In this document: positions 14,253 to 21,766 of the stretch, piece after piece | Numbering within the stretch: the first letter of the stretch is position 1 | How the letters are laid out: every line of letters starts with the position of its first letter | Source of the DNA: Candidatus Cloacimonadota bacterium | Lineage (GTDB): Bacteria > Cloacimonadota > Cloacimonadia > Cloacimonadales > TCS61 | Reading direction: 5' to 3' | Length of the DNA: 21,766 nucleotides | NCBI GenBank assembly: GCA_027858325.1 | Contig: JAQICU010000008.1 | Coordinates: 1 to 21,766 of the forward strand | Translations under genes and position numbers: made by a program | Notes under the pieces: generated by a model | Told to the model about the DNA's origin: nothing | What the model saw: the letters and a program-made list of their open reading frames with translations, nothing else | Database searches by the model: none

Positions 14253-14918
14253 CTATTTCAACACATTTTTCGTTAAAACTGTAACGATCTCTTCTTTAGT
14301 ATGTGCGTTACTTAAAGTTTTTAAAATATCCTCATTCATTAATAATTTTGAAATGTAGGAGATTGAGAACAAGTGTTGAACATCATCATGTAATAATAAC
14401 ATAAAAAAGAGATCAACTGGTTTATTATCAATAGCGTCAAACTCAATTCCATCAGATGATCGACCAAAGATGATGCTTGGTTTTTTTATTTTTGAAGGGT
14501 GAAAATGCCTTGGGTGTAATAATGCTACACCTTTACCTATTGCCGTTGAAACTAACTCTTCTCTGGCGACTACAACCTGGTAGAGCCAACGATGATCGCG
14601 TACAATTTTAAGGTCTTTCGCTTTTTTTGACATCTCACCAATAGCTTCATATTTATTATCCGCTGAAAAATCTAAATTAATAAATTTTGGGTTGAAATAG
14701 TCTGAAAATTTGCAAACTGATCTTTTAAGAGCTAAATGTTCAACTTCTCTCTCGTTGAGATTTGCAAGCCATTCATCTACTTCTGCTTTTTCAACTTTGT
14801 AAGTGTTTCCAACTTTTTTCGCTTTAAAAACTTTGCTCTTGGTCATCTCTTTTATAACAGAGTCTGTGACTTTTAAGTATGCGGCAGCTTGTCGTAGTGT
14901 TAAATATTCTTTAACCAT
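14253..14918 (-). CDS. HTH-PTS EIIA (PtsN-like) fusion regulator
   Basis: The only convincing minus-strand gene. Residues 4-53 form an excisionase/MerR-type helix-turn-helix: 'YLTLRQAAAYLKVTDSVIKEM' pattern (5-25) and the wing 'YKVEKAEVDEWL' (40-51). Residues about 72-221 resemble a fructose/PtsN-type PTS EIIA domain, with 'VVVAREELVSTAIGKGVALLH' pattern around 115-135. H135 sits at the phosphorylated histidine position, though the motif reads 'LLHPR' rather than the usual 'IPHG'. By inference it is a DNA-binding regulator sensing PTS phosphorylation. No EI, HPr or sugar permease gene is in the window. It is divergent from the lptE-like gene, with a symmetric site between them. Confidence 0.82.
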   Translation of the reverse strand: MVKEYLTLRQAAAYLKVTDSVIKEMTKSKVFKAKKVGNTYKVEKAEVDEWLANLNEREVEHLALKRSVCKFSDYFNPKFINLDFSADNKYEAIGEMSKKAKDLKIVRDHRWLYQVVVAREELVSTAIGKGVALLHPRHFHPSKIKKPSIIFGRSSDGIEFDAIDNKPVDLFFMLLLHDDVQHLFSISYISKLLMNEDILKTLSNAHTKEEIVTVLTKNVLK

Positions 14919-14951
14919 TGATAATTCCCCTTATTTATTTTAATTGAGTCT

Positions 14952-14980
14952 CTTATCTTATTTACAAAAATTTCTGTCAA
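14952..14980 (-). promoter_or_regulatory. Possible promoter of the HTH-EIIA gene
   Basis: Read on the minus strand, TTGACA (14975-14980) and GATAAG (14952-14957) are spaced by 17 bases, about 34 bases from the start codon. The -35 is perfect and the -10 matches four of six bases. Confidence 0.45.
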
Positions 14981-15006
14981 GTATTAGAGAGTATTTTCTT
15001 GACAGA
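14973..15006. promoter_or_regulatory. Operator-like 9-bp inverted repeat in a divergent intergenic region
   Basis: TCTGTCAAG (14973-14981) and CTTGACAGA (14998-15006) are perfect inverted copies 16 bases apart. Each arm contains a TTGACA -35-like hexamer pointing outward to its own gene. The symmetry suggests either two opposed promoters or an operator, perhaps for the HTH-EIIA protein. The plus-strand arm has no convincing -10 partner. Confidence 0.45.
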
Positions 15007-15032
15007 TTATCTAATAAAAGATTGGTAAATCT

Positions 15033-15530
15033 ATGAAATCTATAAAATTTATAAAATTGTTATTAATCGTTTTGCTTGTCAACAGCTGCAGTTATTCAGT
15101 ATATACAACTGCCTACCCGCATTTAAAGACGATAAAAGTTCTGCCTATCGAAAATCAAACCAGCAGTTATGATTTAAGGGATATTGCATTTTATTCTCTT
15201 ATTGATGGCTATGAATCGGATGGACGTCTTAAATTAGTAGGTCTTTCTCCGGATTGTCAAATTGAATGTAGTATTTTGGATTACTCGAATAAGATCGTTA
15301 CTTATTCAGGTTCATCGATTGATGAATATGAGGTTAGAATTCTATTTGAGGTGATTTTTACAGATCTAAAAAAAAATCAAGTTCTTTGGCAGAATGGTTC
15401 ATTAATTCTTTCGGAAAGATACTCGCTTTCTGATGAAAACAGTCAGTTTAGGAATGAAAAAGAAGCTCAAGAAGAGATAACCGGCAAGCTTTTTGATGCT
15501 ATAATGGAAAAAACATTAGAAGAATGGTAA
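15033..15530 (+). CDS. lptE: LptE-like LPS-assembly lipoprotein
   Basis: LptE plugs the LptD barrel that inserts lipopolysaccharide into the outer membrane. This 165-residue protein has a lipoprotein signal (1-18) with lipobox 'LVNSC', making C19 the lipidated residue. It continues with the LptE-like pattern 'KTIKVLPIENQTSSYDLRDI' (residues 32-51), where the partially conserved 'P..N.T......' opens the alpha/beta fold. Length and lipobox fit the family, which is poorly conserved, so the call rests on pattern and envelope context. The ribosome-binding site is weak. Its end overlaps the next gene by seven bases. No lptD is visible. Confidence 0.72.
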   Translation: MKSIKFIKLLLIVLLVNSCSYSVYTTAYPHLKTIKVLPIENQTSSYDLRDIAFYSLIDGYESDGRLKLVGLSPDCQIECSILDYSNKIVTYSGSSIDEYEVRILFEVIFTDLKKNQVLWQNGSLILSERYSLSDENSQFRNEKEAQEEITGKLFDAIMEKTLEEW

Positions 15531-16258
15531 GAATAAATAAATTTTTAGCACAATGTAATCTGGGATCACGAAGATCAGTAGAAAAGCTCATTTTAGATGG
15601 GAAAATACTGGTTAATGGAAAAGTTGAAACCAGTCTATCGTCCCAAATTAATCCCGATAAAGATATTATTAAATATGAAGGAAAGCGAGTCAATCCCATT
15701 TTAGAAAGCATTTATTTAATGCTGAATAAACCAAAAAAATATTTGGTTTCAACTAAAGATGATTTCGATAGAAAAATAGTATACGACCTTCTGCCTGATT
15801 TTGGAACTAATTTATTCTACATTGGAAGATTGGATTATATGTCTGAAGGACTACTGCTCCTAACTAATGATGGTGATTTTGCGGAAAAAATAATTCATCC
15901 AAAATATAAATTACAAAAAGTTTACAAAGTTAAGATCAAAGGTAAGATCGCTGATGAAGATATTGCTAAGCTTCGTAAGGGGATTACGCTAAATGGAAAA
16001 AAAACTAAGCCTGCTATTGTTTATGTTAACAATGTAAAAAACAATACAACAACCCTAAAGATGACCATTTTCGAAGGTAGAAAAAGACAAATTCGTTATA
16101 TGTTGAAAAGTGTTGGATCAGAAGTTTTGGAATTAAAAAGATTACAAATAGGAACTGTAAAATTAAATAAACTACCGGTAGGAATGTGGCGAATGCTTAA
16201 ACCATCTGAAGTTACATCATTGCTATCAATAAGTAAAATTAATACAAAGGGGAACTAG
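15524..16258 (+). CDS. RsuA/RluB/RluE/RluF-type rRNA pseudouridine synthase
   Basis: The enzyme isomerises a uridine in rRNA to pseudouridine. An S4 RNA-binding domain occupies about 2-50 ('RINKFLAQCNLGSRRSVEKLI' region). The catalytic domain has 'LNKPKKYLVS' (67-76) and the active-site motif 'IGRLDYMSEGLLLLTNDG' (100-117), with catalytic D104. 'EGRKRQIRYML' near 177-187 is also diagnostic. Family members more often read 'RLD..TEG', so the Ser in 'MSEG' is a mild variation. At 244 residues it is the short, bacterial RluB/RsuA size. Sequence alone does not separate RluB (23S) from RsuA (16S). It overlaps the lptE-like gene by seven bases. Confidence 0.9.
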   Translation: MVRINKFLAQCNLGSRRSVEKLILDGKILVNGKVETSLSSQINPDKDIIKYEGKRVNPILESIYLMLNKPKKYLVSTKDDFDRKIVYDLLPDFGTNLFYIGRLDYMSEGLLLLTNDGDFAEKIIHPKYKLQKVYKVKIKGKIADEDIAKLRKGITLNGKKTKPAIVYVNNVKNNTTTLKMTIFEGRKRQIRYMLKSVGSEVLELKRLQIGTVKLNKLPVGMWRMLKPSEVTSLLSISKINTKGN

Positions 16259-16259
16259 A

Positions 16260-17330
16260 ATGAAAATTGGTTTGATAGGTTTACAAAACTCCGGAAAAAC
16301 AACTATCTTCAATACTCTAACAGGATTGGAAGCCGACGTGACTTCTTATTCCTCACAAAAAATTGAACCAAATCAAGGTATTGTGCAGGTTGAGGATGAA
16401 AGAGTAGAAAAGCTTACTGAGATGTATAAACCTAAAAAGACGATCTTTGCTACAATAGAATATATTGACTTTGTTGGGCTTACTGGGAAGCGAGACAAAA
16501 TTGATGCATTTAGCGGTTCAGGAATGGGATTAGTGAAAACTGCAGATGCACTTGCACTGGTCGTCCGAAATTTTAATGATCCAACTACTGGAGATTCCCC
16601 TGATCCGTTCTCTGATCTGGATTCTATTGAATCTGATATGGTGATCTCAGATCTGATAATCGCAGAAAAAAGATTGGAAAAAGTTGAATTAAGCAAGAAA
16701 AGAGGTATTAAAGACTCATCATTACAGATAGAAGAAAAGGCATTACTCAAGATCATTGAGCATCTTGAAGATTCAAATCCTATACGTAGTCTCGATCTTC
16801 CAAGCGATGAAGAAAAAGCCGTCCGCGGCTTCCAATTTCTTACACAAAAACCTTTATTGGTAGTACTTAATTCAGATGAAGATAATTTTGGAAACAATGA
16901 TGCTGTAATCAGTGAAATTCAAAAATCATTGAAAGTAATAGAATTTGCAGGAACATTTGAAATGGAATTAAATAAACTTGATGAAGAGGAAGCAGTTGAT
17001 TTTATGGAGGATATGAATATTAATGAATCGGCGAGAAATAGGCTTACAAAATTTTCTTATGAACTTCTCGGTTATTGTAGTTTCTTTACGGTAGGTGAAG
17101 ACGAAGTTAGAGCCTGGACTATAACTAAAGGTGATGATGCGGTTGAAGCTGCTGGAAAAATCCATTCTGATCTAGCTCGGGGCTTTATACGTGCCGAATG
17201 CTTTTCTTACGATAATCTAATGCAATGCGGCAGCGAAAAAATAGTTAGAGAAAAAGGATTATTTCGACTTGAAGGAAAAAAATATATTGTTCAGGATGGA
17301 GATATTTTAAATATTCGATTCAGTGTGTAG
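16260..17330 (+). CDS. ychF: YchF/OLA1-family ATPase-GTPase
   Basis: YchF is a conserved Obg-related P-loop NTPase that prefers ATP, associates with ribosomes and affects stress responses. The P-loop 'GLQNSGKTT' is at 7-15 (family usually 'GLPNVGKST'). The G3-like region 'EYIDFVGLTG' follows at 62-71, and the altered G4 'NSDE' near 203-206 agrees with loss of guanine specificity. The C-terminal TGS domain is complete ('RGFIRAECFSYDNL' and 'YIVQDGDILNIRFSV'). The family length is about 360 and this has 356 residues. AGGGG lies upstream of the ATG. It starts one base after the pseudouridine synthase stop. Confidence 0.92.
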   Translation: MKIGLIGLQNSGKTTIFNTLTGLEADVTSYSSQKIEPNQGIVQVEDERVEKLTEMYKPKKTIFATIEYIDFVGLTGKRDKIDAFSGSGMGLVKTADALALVVRNFNDPTTGDSPDPFSDLDSIESDMVISDLIIAEKRLEKVELSKKRGIKDSSLQIEEKALLKIIEHLEDSNPIRSLDLPSDEEKAVRGFQFLTQKPLLVVLNSDEDNFGNNDAVISEIQKSLKVIEFAGTFEMELNKLDEEEAVDFMEDMNINESARNRLTKFSYELLGYCSFFTVGEDEVRAWTITKGDDAVEAAGKIHSDLARGFIRAECFSYDNLMQCGSEKIVREKGLFRLEGKKYIVQDGDILNIRFSV

Positions 17331-17332
17331 AG

Positions 17333-17355
17333 TCAATTTTGCGAATTGATCAATA
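17333..17355. repeat. Dispersed intergenic repeat, copy 2
   Basis: Matches the element at 1564-1586 at 19 of 23 positions and keeps the TCAATT/AATTGA inverted core. It begins two bases after the ychF stop and could also act as a weak hairpin, but no T-tract follows. Confidence 0.5.
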
Positions 17356-17427
17356 GAAATGTATAACGACGAATTTGCATCATAAATTGCTTAGTTGTTA
17401 TCAGATGAAAATTTATATGAGGTAAAA

Positions 17428-19680
17428 ATGGATAAAGAAAGTAAAAAGAAATTTATACAAATATTTTTTGGCGTTACCATATTACTCTTTTCAGTATTAT
17501 TTCTTGTAGCTCTTTTAGTACCGATAATGGAAATTGTAACTGATTATCAACTATTATATAAAGCTAATCTTAACATTTTTAAATTTATCAAATTAGATTT
17601 TCCAGCAGTGTCGAATCCGATTGGTCCATTTGGTGCCTTTTTTGCCTTTTGGTTCTCAACTATACTTGGTAAGTTCATTAGTATCTCATTGCTGATTGGA
17701 AGCTTGTTTCTGGGATTCTTCATAATCTTCATTAAGAAAGAAAAACATCCCTATTCACGTATATTCAGTTTTATTGTATTTGCATTCTTTGCCAATATTG
17801 GCTCGTTTGTGCTGAACACTAAATATCTCGATGCAGCGGGAATAATTCCCTGGAAATTCTATAGTTTTCTAGTAAGTATCTTTGATCGTACCGGAACTGG
17901 TATTATTTCTGTAGCCGTTGTTTTGATCACGCTTATCTTTATTTTTGACATGGAGAATATTCAGAAATTTTTTATATTTGTCGCGATTAAAATAGGGAAA
18001 GGAATTAAGGCATTATTTTCAATGATATTCTCAAAAACACCTAAGAAAAATAAGGTTAAAAAAAGGGAAAAAGTTAAAAAACTAAAAAAGAAAAAGACTC
18101 CTAATATCACTGACCATGCATCTAAGAAAGAGAAACAGAAAGAATTTAAAAAACCACATATATCTCCTCGAAAATTAACTCAGAATAAAGAGGAAGTAAG
18201 CGATGAGGTTAAGAATTATCTAATTCCTGATGTTGTTCGCTTTCTTTCCGGTGTACAATCATCTAAAGAAGATAGAGATGAAATGCAGAAAAGCATCAAT
18301 AACATCAGTAATATCTTAATGGATAAACTTGCAGAATTTGGTGTTAAAGCTGAAGTTAAAAATGTAAATATTGGACCAATTATTACACAATATGAAATTG
18401 AACCTGCCCCAGGAGTTAAAGTTAATAAATTCCATGCTCTTGCCGATGATTTAGCTCTGGCCATCAAAGCTCAAAGCATCCGCATCCAGGCTCCAATTCC
18501 CGGTCGCGGACTTGTTGGGATTGAAATTCCAAACAAAACGCGAGATACGATATATTTAAAAGATATCCTTGAATCTGATGAGATGAAATCTTTTAAAGGA
18601 AATATTGCTATAGGACTTGGAAAGGATATCGCTGGACACCCCGTGATAGAAGATCTTTCAGAAATGCCGCATTTGCTTATTGCCGGCGCAACCGGAACAG
18701 GAAAAAGTGTGTGCATTAATACAATAATAAATAGTATAATATTCCGTATGACTCCTGATGAGATCCGGTTTATCCTGATCGACCCTAAGAGGATCGAGCT
18801 TTCAATCTATAAGGGAATTCCTCATTTGATACAAGATGTGGTAACAGATAACGAAGATGCACTAAAGGTGTTACAATGGGGTATTTCTGAAATGGAAAAT
18901 CGCTATGTACTCCTGCAGAAATATAAAGTAAAAAATATTGTTTCCTATAATAAGTGTATTAATGAATTAATGGAGAAGAATAAAAAAAATGAAGAATCTG
19001 AAATCGAGGACAAATTTCTTCCATATATTGTAATCATTGTAGACGAGCTTGCAGATTTGATTATGACAATTGGTAAAGATGTGGAAAGGTTGATAACAAG
19101 ACTAGCCCAAATGGCTAGAGCAATTGGAATTCATCTTATCCTTGCTACACAACGTCCTTCAACCCAGGTGCTTACCGGAATTATTAAAGCAAACATTCCA
19201 TCTCGAATTGCCTTTAAGGTTCCAACCAAAATTGATTCCAGGGTTATTATTGATGCAAATGGAGCTGATAAGTTATTGGGGAATGGTGACAGTCATTACA
19301 GTTCTACAAGTGTTGGTGGAATTCAGAGAATTCATGGTGCTTATATTGAACCTTCGGAAATTCTTGATATTACAAAATATCTTCTAACCCAGCCTAAACC
19401 GGAACAGCAAATAAAGATAATTACTGATGAAGAAATATTTCATGGAAGTTTTGATTATGACGATGAACTATTCCCGGAAGCAGCAACAGCAATCGTCTTC
19501 GCCGGCTCAGCTTCGGTTTCTATGTTGCAGAGACATTTTAAAATTGGTTATGCGCGCGCTGGAAGACTTATTGATATGATGGAACAAGCCGGTATTGTGG
19601 GTCCGCACGTAGGAAGTAAATCTCGAGAAGTTCTGGCATCTGAGGAGGATTTGAGGATATATGGCTACCTACCTGAATAA
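17428..19680 (+). CDS. ftsK: DNA translocase FtsK
   Basis: FtsK pumps the chromosome terminus through the division septum and activates dimer resolution. The 750-residue protein has four N-terminal membrane helices (about 10-33, 65-102, 112-131, 146-176), a lysine-rich linker (about 200-260), and the motor domain. Walker A is 'GATGTGKS' (420-427) and Walker B 'VDELAD' (538-543), followed by 'ATQRPSTQVLTG'. The C-terminal winged-helix gamma domain (about 685-750, 'SVSMLQRHFKIGYARAGRLID') reads KOPS-type DNA signals. The ATG at 17428 has GAGG close upstream and is preferred to an in-frame TTG at 17395. The linker is short compared with the E. coli protein. It overlaps lolA by 20 bases. Confidence 0.96.
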   Translation: MDKESKKKFIQIFFGVTILLFSVLFLVALLVPIMEIVTDYQLLYKANLNIFKFIKLDFPAVSNPIGPFGAFFAFWFSTILGKFISISLLIGSLFLGFFIIFIKKEKHPYSRIFSFIVFAFFANIGSFVLNTKYLDAAGIIPWKFYSFLVSIFDRTGTGIISVAVVLITLIFIFDMENIQKFFIFVAIKIGKGIKALFSMIFSKTPKKNKVKKREKVKKLKKKKTPNITDHASKKEKQKEFKKPHISPRKLTQNKEEVSDEVKNYLIPDVVRFLSGVQSSKEDRDEMQKSINNISNILMDKLAEFGVKAEVKNVNIGPIITQYEIEPAPGVKVNKFHALADDLALAIKAQSIRIQAPIPGRGLVGIEIPNKTRDTIYLKDILESDEMKSFKGNIAIGLGKDIAGHPVIEDLSEMPHLLIAGATGTGKSVCINTIINSIIFRMTPDEIRFILIDPKRIELSIYKGIPHLIQDVVTDNEDALKVLQWGISEMENRYVLLQKYKVKNIVSYNKCINELMEKNKKNEESEIEDKFLPYIVIIVDELADLIMTIGKDVERLITRLAQMARAIGIHLILATQRPSTQVLTGIIKANIPSRIAFKVPTKIDSRVIIDANGADKLLGNGDSHYSSTSVGGIQRIHGAYIEPSEILDITKYLLTQPKPEQQIKIITDEEIFHGSFDYDDELFPEAATAIVFAGSASVSMLQRHFKIGYARAGRLIDMMEQAGIVGPHVGSKSREVLASEEDLRIYGYLPE

Positions 19681-20275
19681 AATATTACTTTTCCTGCTGC
19701 TTCCAACCTTGTTAATTGCAAATGATCTAACATTGGAAAAAGTGTATGACGAAGTTCTGATAAAATATGCAACTATATACACTTATGAGACTAACTTTAC
19801 TCAAGAAAATTACTGGAAAGAAATCGATGTTTATAAAAGCTCGGAAGGTAAGTTGTATTATAATAGAGAAAAACTTCTGATGGCTTATTCCCAACCGGTA
19901 GGGCAGAAGCTTTTAATTAATGAAAATTCTATTGCAATGTATGACCCGGTTTCGGAACAAGCCATCATATCTGATAAGATAGAACTGGAATTAAGACCTG
20001 ACAAACTTATTTCTCATTACTGGGATATGTCTGAAAAAGAGCTTGTTGACCAAATTGACGACACGATCAAGATCAAGTTGTTGACTCCAGATAAAGAGAG
20101 AATATTGATTACGATCTCAAATAACATGATTACAGAATTTAATCTTGTGGATAATAATGAGAATTTTGTTCTCTACAAATTCTCAAATATCAAGATCAAC
20201 AAGAGATTACCAGAGAATATTTTTGAATTGAATCTGCCGGAAGACACAAGTATTATCGATACACGAAATAAATAA
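19661..20275 (+). CDS. lolA: LolA-like periplasmic lipoprotein carrier
   Basis: LolA carries lipoproteins from the inner-membrane Lol machinery across the periplasm. The 204-residue protein has a cleavable signal peptide (about 1-20, ending 'LLIAND'). It continues with the LolA-like layout: 'YATIYTYETNFTQENYWKE' (35-53), 'SEGKLYYNREKLLMAYSQP' (60-78) and 'DPVSEQAII'. These match the 'F.Q' and 'G....RP..FRW.Y..P' motifs of the family in a diverged form. The start lies inside the 3' end of ftsK with a GAGGA ribosome-binding site there. It supports a diderm envelope together with the lptE-like gene. The fold call is good; LolA is the likeliest member. Confidence 0.82.
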   Translation: MATYLNKILLFLLLPTLLIANDLTLEKVYDEVLIKYATIYTYETNFTQENYWKEIDVYKSSEGKLYYNREKLLMAYSQPVGQKLLINENSIAMYDPVSEQAIISDKIELELRPDKLISHYWDMSEKELVDQIDDTIKIKLLTPDKERILITISNNMITEFNLVDNNENFVLYKFSNIKINKRLPENIFELNLPEDTSIIDTRNK

Positions 20276-20323
20276 TAGAACTTAATAACAAAATAAATAT
20301 TATATTATTCTTTGGAGGATATT

Positions 20324-21379
20324 ATGATAGTGTTAATTATGGCTGGTGGGGTTGGAACCCGTTTCTGGCCACTAAGTAGGGAATCAAATCCTAAACAATT
20401 TTTGAACATAATTTCAGAAGATTCTATGCTTCAAATGACCGTTAAGCGTCTTCATCCAAAAATTAGAATAGAAGACATTTACATCGTTACAGCAGAATCT
20501 CAAACTGAACTTACCAGAAAACATTTGCCATGTCTTCCTGAAGAAAATATAATTATTGAACCCTTCGGCATGAACACTGCGCCATGTATAGCTCTCAGTG
20601 TCCAATATCTCGCTCGTAAGTACACTAAGAATGAAAAAATGGTAGTTTTGCCGGCTGATCATTTAATTGCTCTCAAAGACGATTTTCTGGCTTCTCTAGA
20701 TACAGGGGAAATGGCTGCTGAAAAAGATAATCTAGTAACCTTTGGTATCAAACCGAATTATCCTGCTACAGGATATGGTTATATTGAAGCAGGAAAAGAA
20801 ATTGAGAAAGGAATGTTTAACGTGAAACAGTTTAAGGAAAAACCTGATCTGAAAACTGCAAAGCACTTCTTAAGTTCCGGTAATTTCTATTGGAATAGCG
20901 GAATGTTCATGTGGAAGATCGAAACTATCCTCGATGCCTACAAAGAGTATCTTCCCAAGGTTGCGCAAGTAGTGGAAAAGATCAATGCCAGATGGAACGA
21001 AGACGGACTCAAGGCAGACATCTCTTCCGAATATGCGTTAATGCCAAAAATTCCGGTTGATATCGGAATTATGGAACAAGCTGAGAAAAGAGTTGTGATT
21101 CCCGTGGATTACGGCTGGAATGATGTTGGCAGCTGGAAAGCACTCTACGATATTTCCCTTAAAGATGAAAATAATAATGTAATAAATTGTGAAAATCAAA
21201 CGATTGACAGCAATAATAATTATGTAAATTCAAAGAAATTCGTTGCTCTCATTGGAATTGATGATCTGGTTGTTGTAGAAAGTGATGATGCACTTCTCAT
21301 TGCCAAAAAAGAACGTAGTGAAGATGTGAAGGCTATCGTAGAAAAATTGAAAAAGGATGGAAAGATAGAATTGTTGTAA
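20324..21379 (+). CDS. manC: Mannose-1-phosphate guanylyltransferase
   Basis: Forms GDP-mannose from GTP and mannose-1-phosphate for glycan synthesis. The 351-residue protein has the nucleotidyltransferase signature 'GGVGTRFWPLSR' (8-19) followed by 'PKQFL', then 'VLPADHLI', 'FGIKPNYPATGYGYIEAG', 'FKEKPD', 'WNSGMFMW' and 'DVGSWKALYD'. It lacks the C-terminal phosphomannose isomerase domain of bifunctional ManC/AlgA. The ATG at 20324 follows GGAGG by six bases; an in-frame TTG at 20312 falls on that site and is rejected. It stands 48 bases after lolA. A parS-like sequence lies inside the gene at 20814-20829. Confidence 0.94.
   Translation: MIVLIMAGGVGTRFWPLSRESNPKQFLNIISEDSMLQMTVKRLHPKIRIEDIYIVTAESQTELTRKHLPCLPEENIIIEPFGMNTAPCIALSVQYLARKYTKNEKMVVLPADHLIALKDDFLASLDTGEMAAEKDNLVTFGIKPNYPATGYGYIEAGKEIEKGMFNVKQFKEKPDLKTAKHFLSSGNFYWNSGMFMWKIETILDAYKEYLPKVAQVVEKINARWNEDGLKADISSEYALMPKIPVDIGIMEQAEKRVVIPVDYGWNDVGSWKALYDISLKDENNNVINCENQTIDSNNNYVNSKKFVALIGIDDLVVVESDDALLIAKKERSEDVKAIVEKLKKDGKIELL
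20814..20829. promoter_or_regulatory. Second parS-like site, inside manC
   Basis: TGTTTAACGTGAAACA matches the parS consensus at 15 of 16 positions (A for C at position 6). It overlaps codons for 'MFNVKQ'. Intragenic parS sites are usual in bacteria such as Bacillus subtilis. It is less symmetric than the site at 14231. Confidence 0.6.
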
Positions 21380-21420
21380 AACTTGAGTTAAGCAGGCTTC
21401 AGCCTGTTTTGACTTAAGTT
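21380..21420 (+). terminator. Long hairpin after manC, probable terminator
   Basis: The inner stem CAGGCT-tc-AGCCTG is followed by TTTT, and an outer stem AACTTGAGT/ACTTAAGTT (one G-U) encloses it. It starts at the first base after the manC stop. The inner hairpin with its T run could terminate transcription; the outer stem also makes it look like a bidirectional or mRNA-protecting element. Confidence 0.55.
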
Positions 21421-21440
21421 GTTTAGGTTTGGAGGGTGAA

Positions 21441-21766
21441 ATGAAAAATCACATATTTATTCTTATCTTTATTTTTTGCAGTACTTTACTTTTCACACAA
21501 GTTAATTTCGAACTCGATTTTAGTTTTGAAAAGATTGATTCTGATGATGAACTTACTAATCTACAACTGTTTGATTATGATGATAATGGGACTAAGGATA
21601 TAGTAATCAGTTACAAAAGTAACATTTATAATAACTGCTGGCGCATTATTTGTTATTCTCAAACAGGTTTAATATTAGAAAATTTCTTTCAAGATAATAA
21701 CGAAAATGAGTTTTTTCAAAAAGGGTACTTTCTAAAAAACAATAATGTTACTTATCTTTTCACCAC
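21441..21766 (+). CDS. Secreted FG-GAP/VCBS-like protein (3' truncated)
   Basis: This open frame runs off the right edge of the window; 108 codons are visible. The ATG follows a strong GGAGGG site four bases upstream. Residues 1-20 form a signal peptide ('HIFILIFIFCSTLLFTQ'). The next part contains 'LQLFDYDDNGTKDIVISYKS' (residues 43-62), a calcium-loop-like pattern typical of FG-GAP/VCBS beta-propeller blades in exported proteins. This suggests a surface or secreted protein like the one at the left end, but too little is visible to name a function or check for a C-terminal sorting domain. Confidence 0.75.
   Translation, partial: MKNHIFILIFIFCSTLLFTQVNFELDFSFEKIDSDDELTNLQLFDYDDNGTKDIVISYKSNIYNNCWRIICYSQTGLILENFFQDNNENEFFQKGYFLKNNNVTYLFT

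Noticed and set aside
16373..16897. 174-codon minus-strand frame opposite ychF
   Set aside because: Ser-rich and low-complexity translation opposite a conserved gene; a shadow of the real coding strand.
17395..17427. Upstream TTG start for ftsK
   Set aside because: It adds 11 polar residues and lacks a good ribosome-binding site; the ATG at 17428 has GAGG close upstream.
19124..19387. 87-codon + strand frame within ftsK
   Set aside because: It lies wholly inside the conserved FtsK motor domain in another frame, has no ribosome-binding site and resembles no family.
20312..20323. TTG start for manC
   Set aside because: The codon overlaps the GGAGG ribosome-binding site that serves the ATG at 20324, and the family starts right before the 'MAGG' strand.

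Overview
The window is a low-GC bacterial chromosome segment with almost every gene on the + strand. It has the marks of a diderm anaerobe of the FCB group, and Cloacimonadota or a close relative is my best guess (moderate confidence). The grounds are a truncated secreted beta-helix protein ending in a C-terminal sorting domain of the 'YPNPFNP' type, LptE- and LolA-like outer-membrane biogenesis proteins, high AT content, and an F-type ATP synthase whose stand-alone c subunit carries a Na+-type two-carboxylate motif. No rRNA, tRNA, CRISPR array or insertion sequence was found.

Layout. 1-1240: 3' end of the large secreted protein. 1241-1757: a 517-base non-coding stretch crowded with small inverted repeats, including a REP-like palindrome. 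1758-12958: a long collinear cluster with short or overlapping junctions: rsmG, parA, parB, an M23 peptidase, a bactofilin, atpZ-like, atpI-like, atpB, a triple-hairpin c subunit, a single-hairpin c subunit, atpF, atpH, atpA, atpG, atpD, atpC. It closes with a good intrinsic terminator at 12970-12992. 13013-14230: a DUF4015 lipoprotein. 14231-14246: a near-perfect parS site squeezed between two convergent genes. 14253-14918 (-): an HTH-PTS EIIA fusion, divergent from 15033-20275: lptE-like, an RsuA/RluB-type pseudouridine synthase, ychF, ftsK and lolA. 20324-21379: manC-type mannose-1-phosphate guanylyltransferase, with a second parS-like sequence inside it. 21441 to the end: start of a secreted FG-GAP/VCBS-like protein.

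Two themes link the genes. The first is chromosome segregation and cell shape: ParA and ParB, two candidate parS sites 10 and 17 kb from parB, a bactofilin with a membrane-anchored M23 peptidase beside parAB, and FtsK for terminal DNA translocation. The second is energy conversion: a complete F1Fo operon with two unlike proteolipid genes. The larger encodes three fused hairpins, two of which have Gln in place of the ion-binding carboxylate. The smaller has two carboxylates (E33 and E66). A mixed c-ring with a lowered ion-to-ATP ratio is the most interesting possibility in the window.
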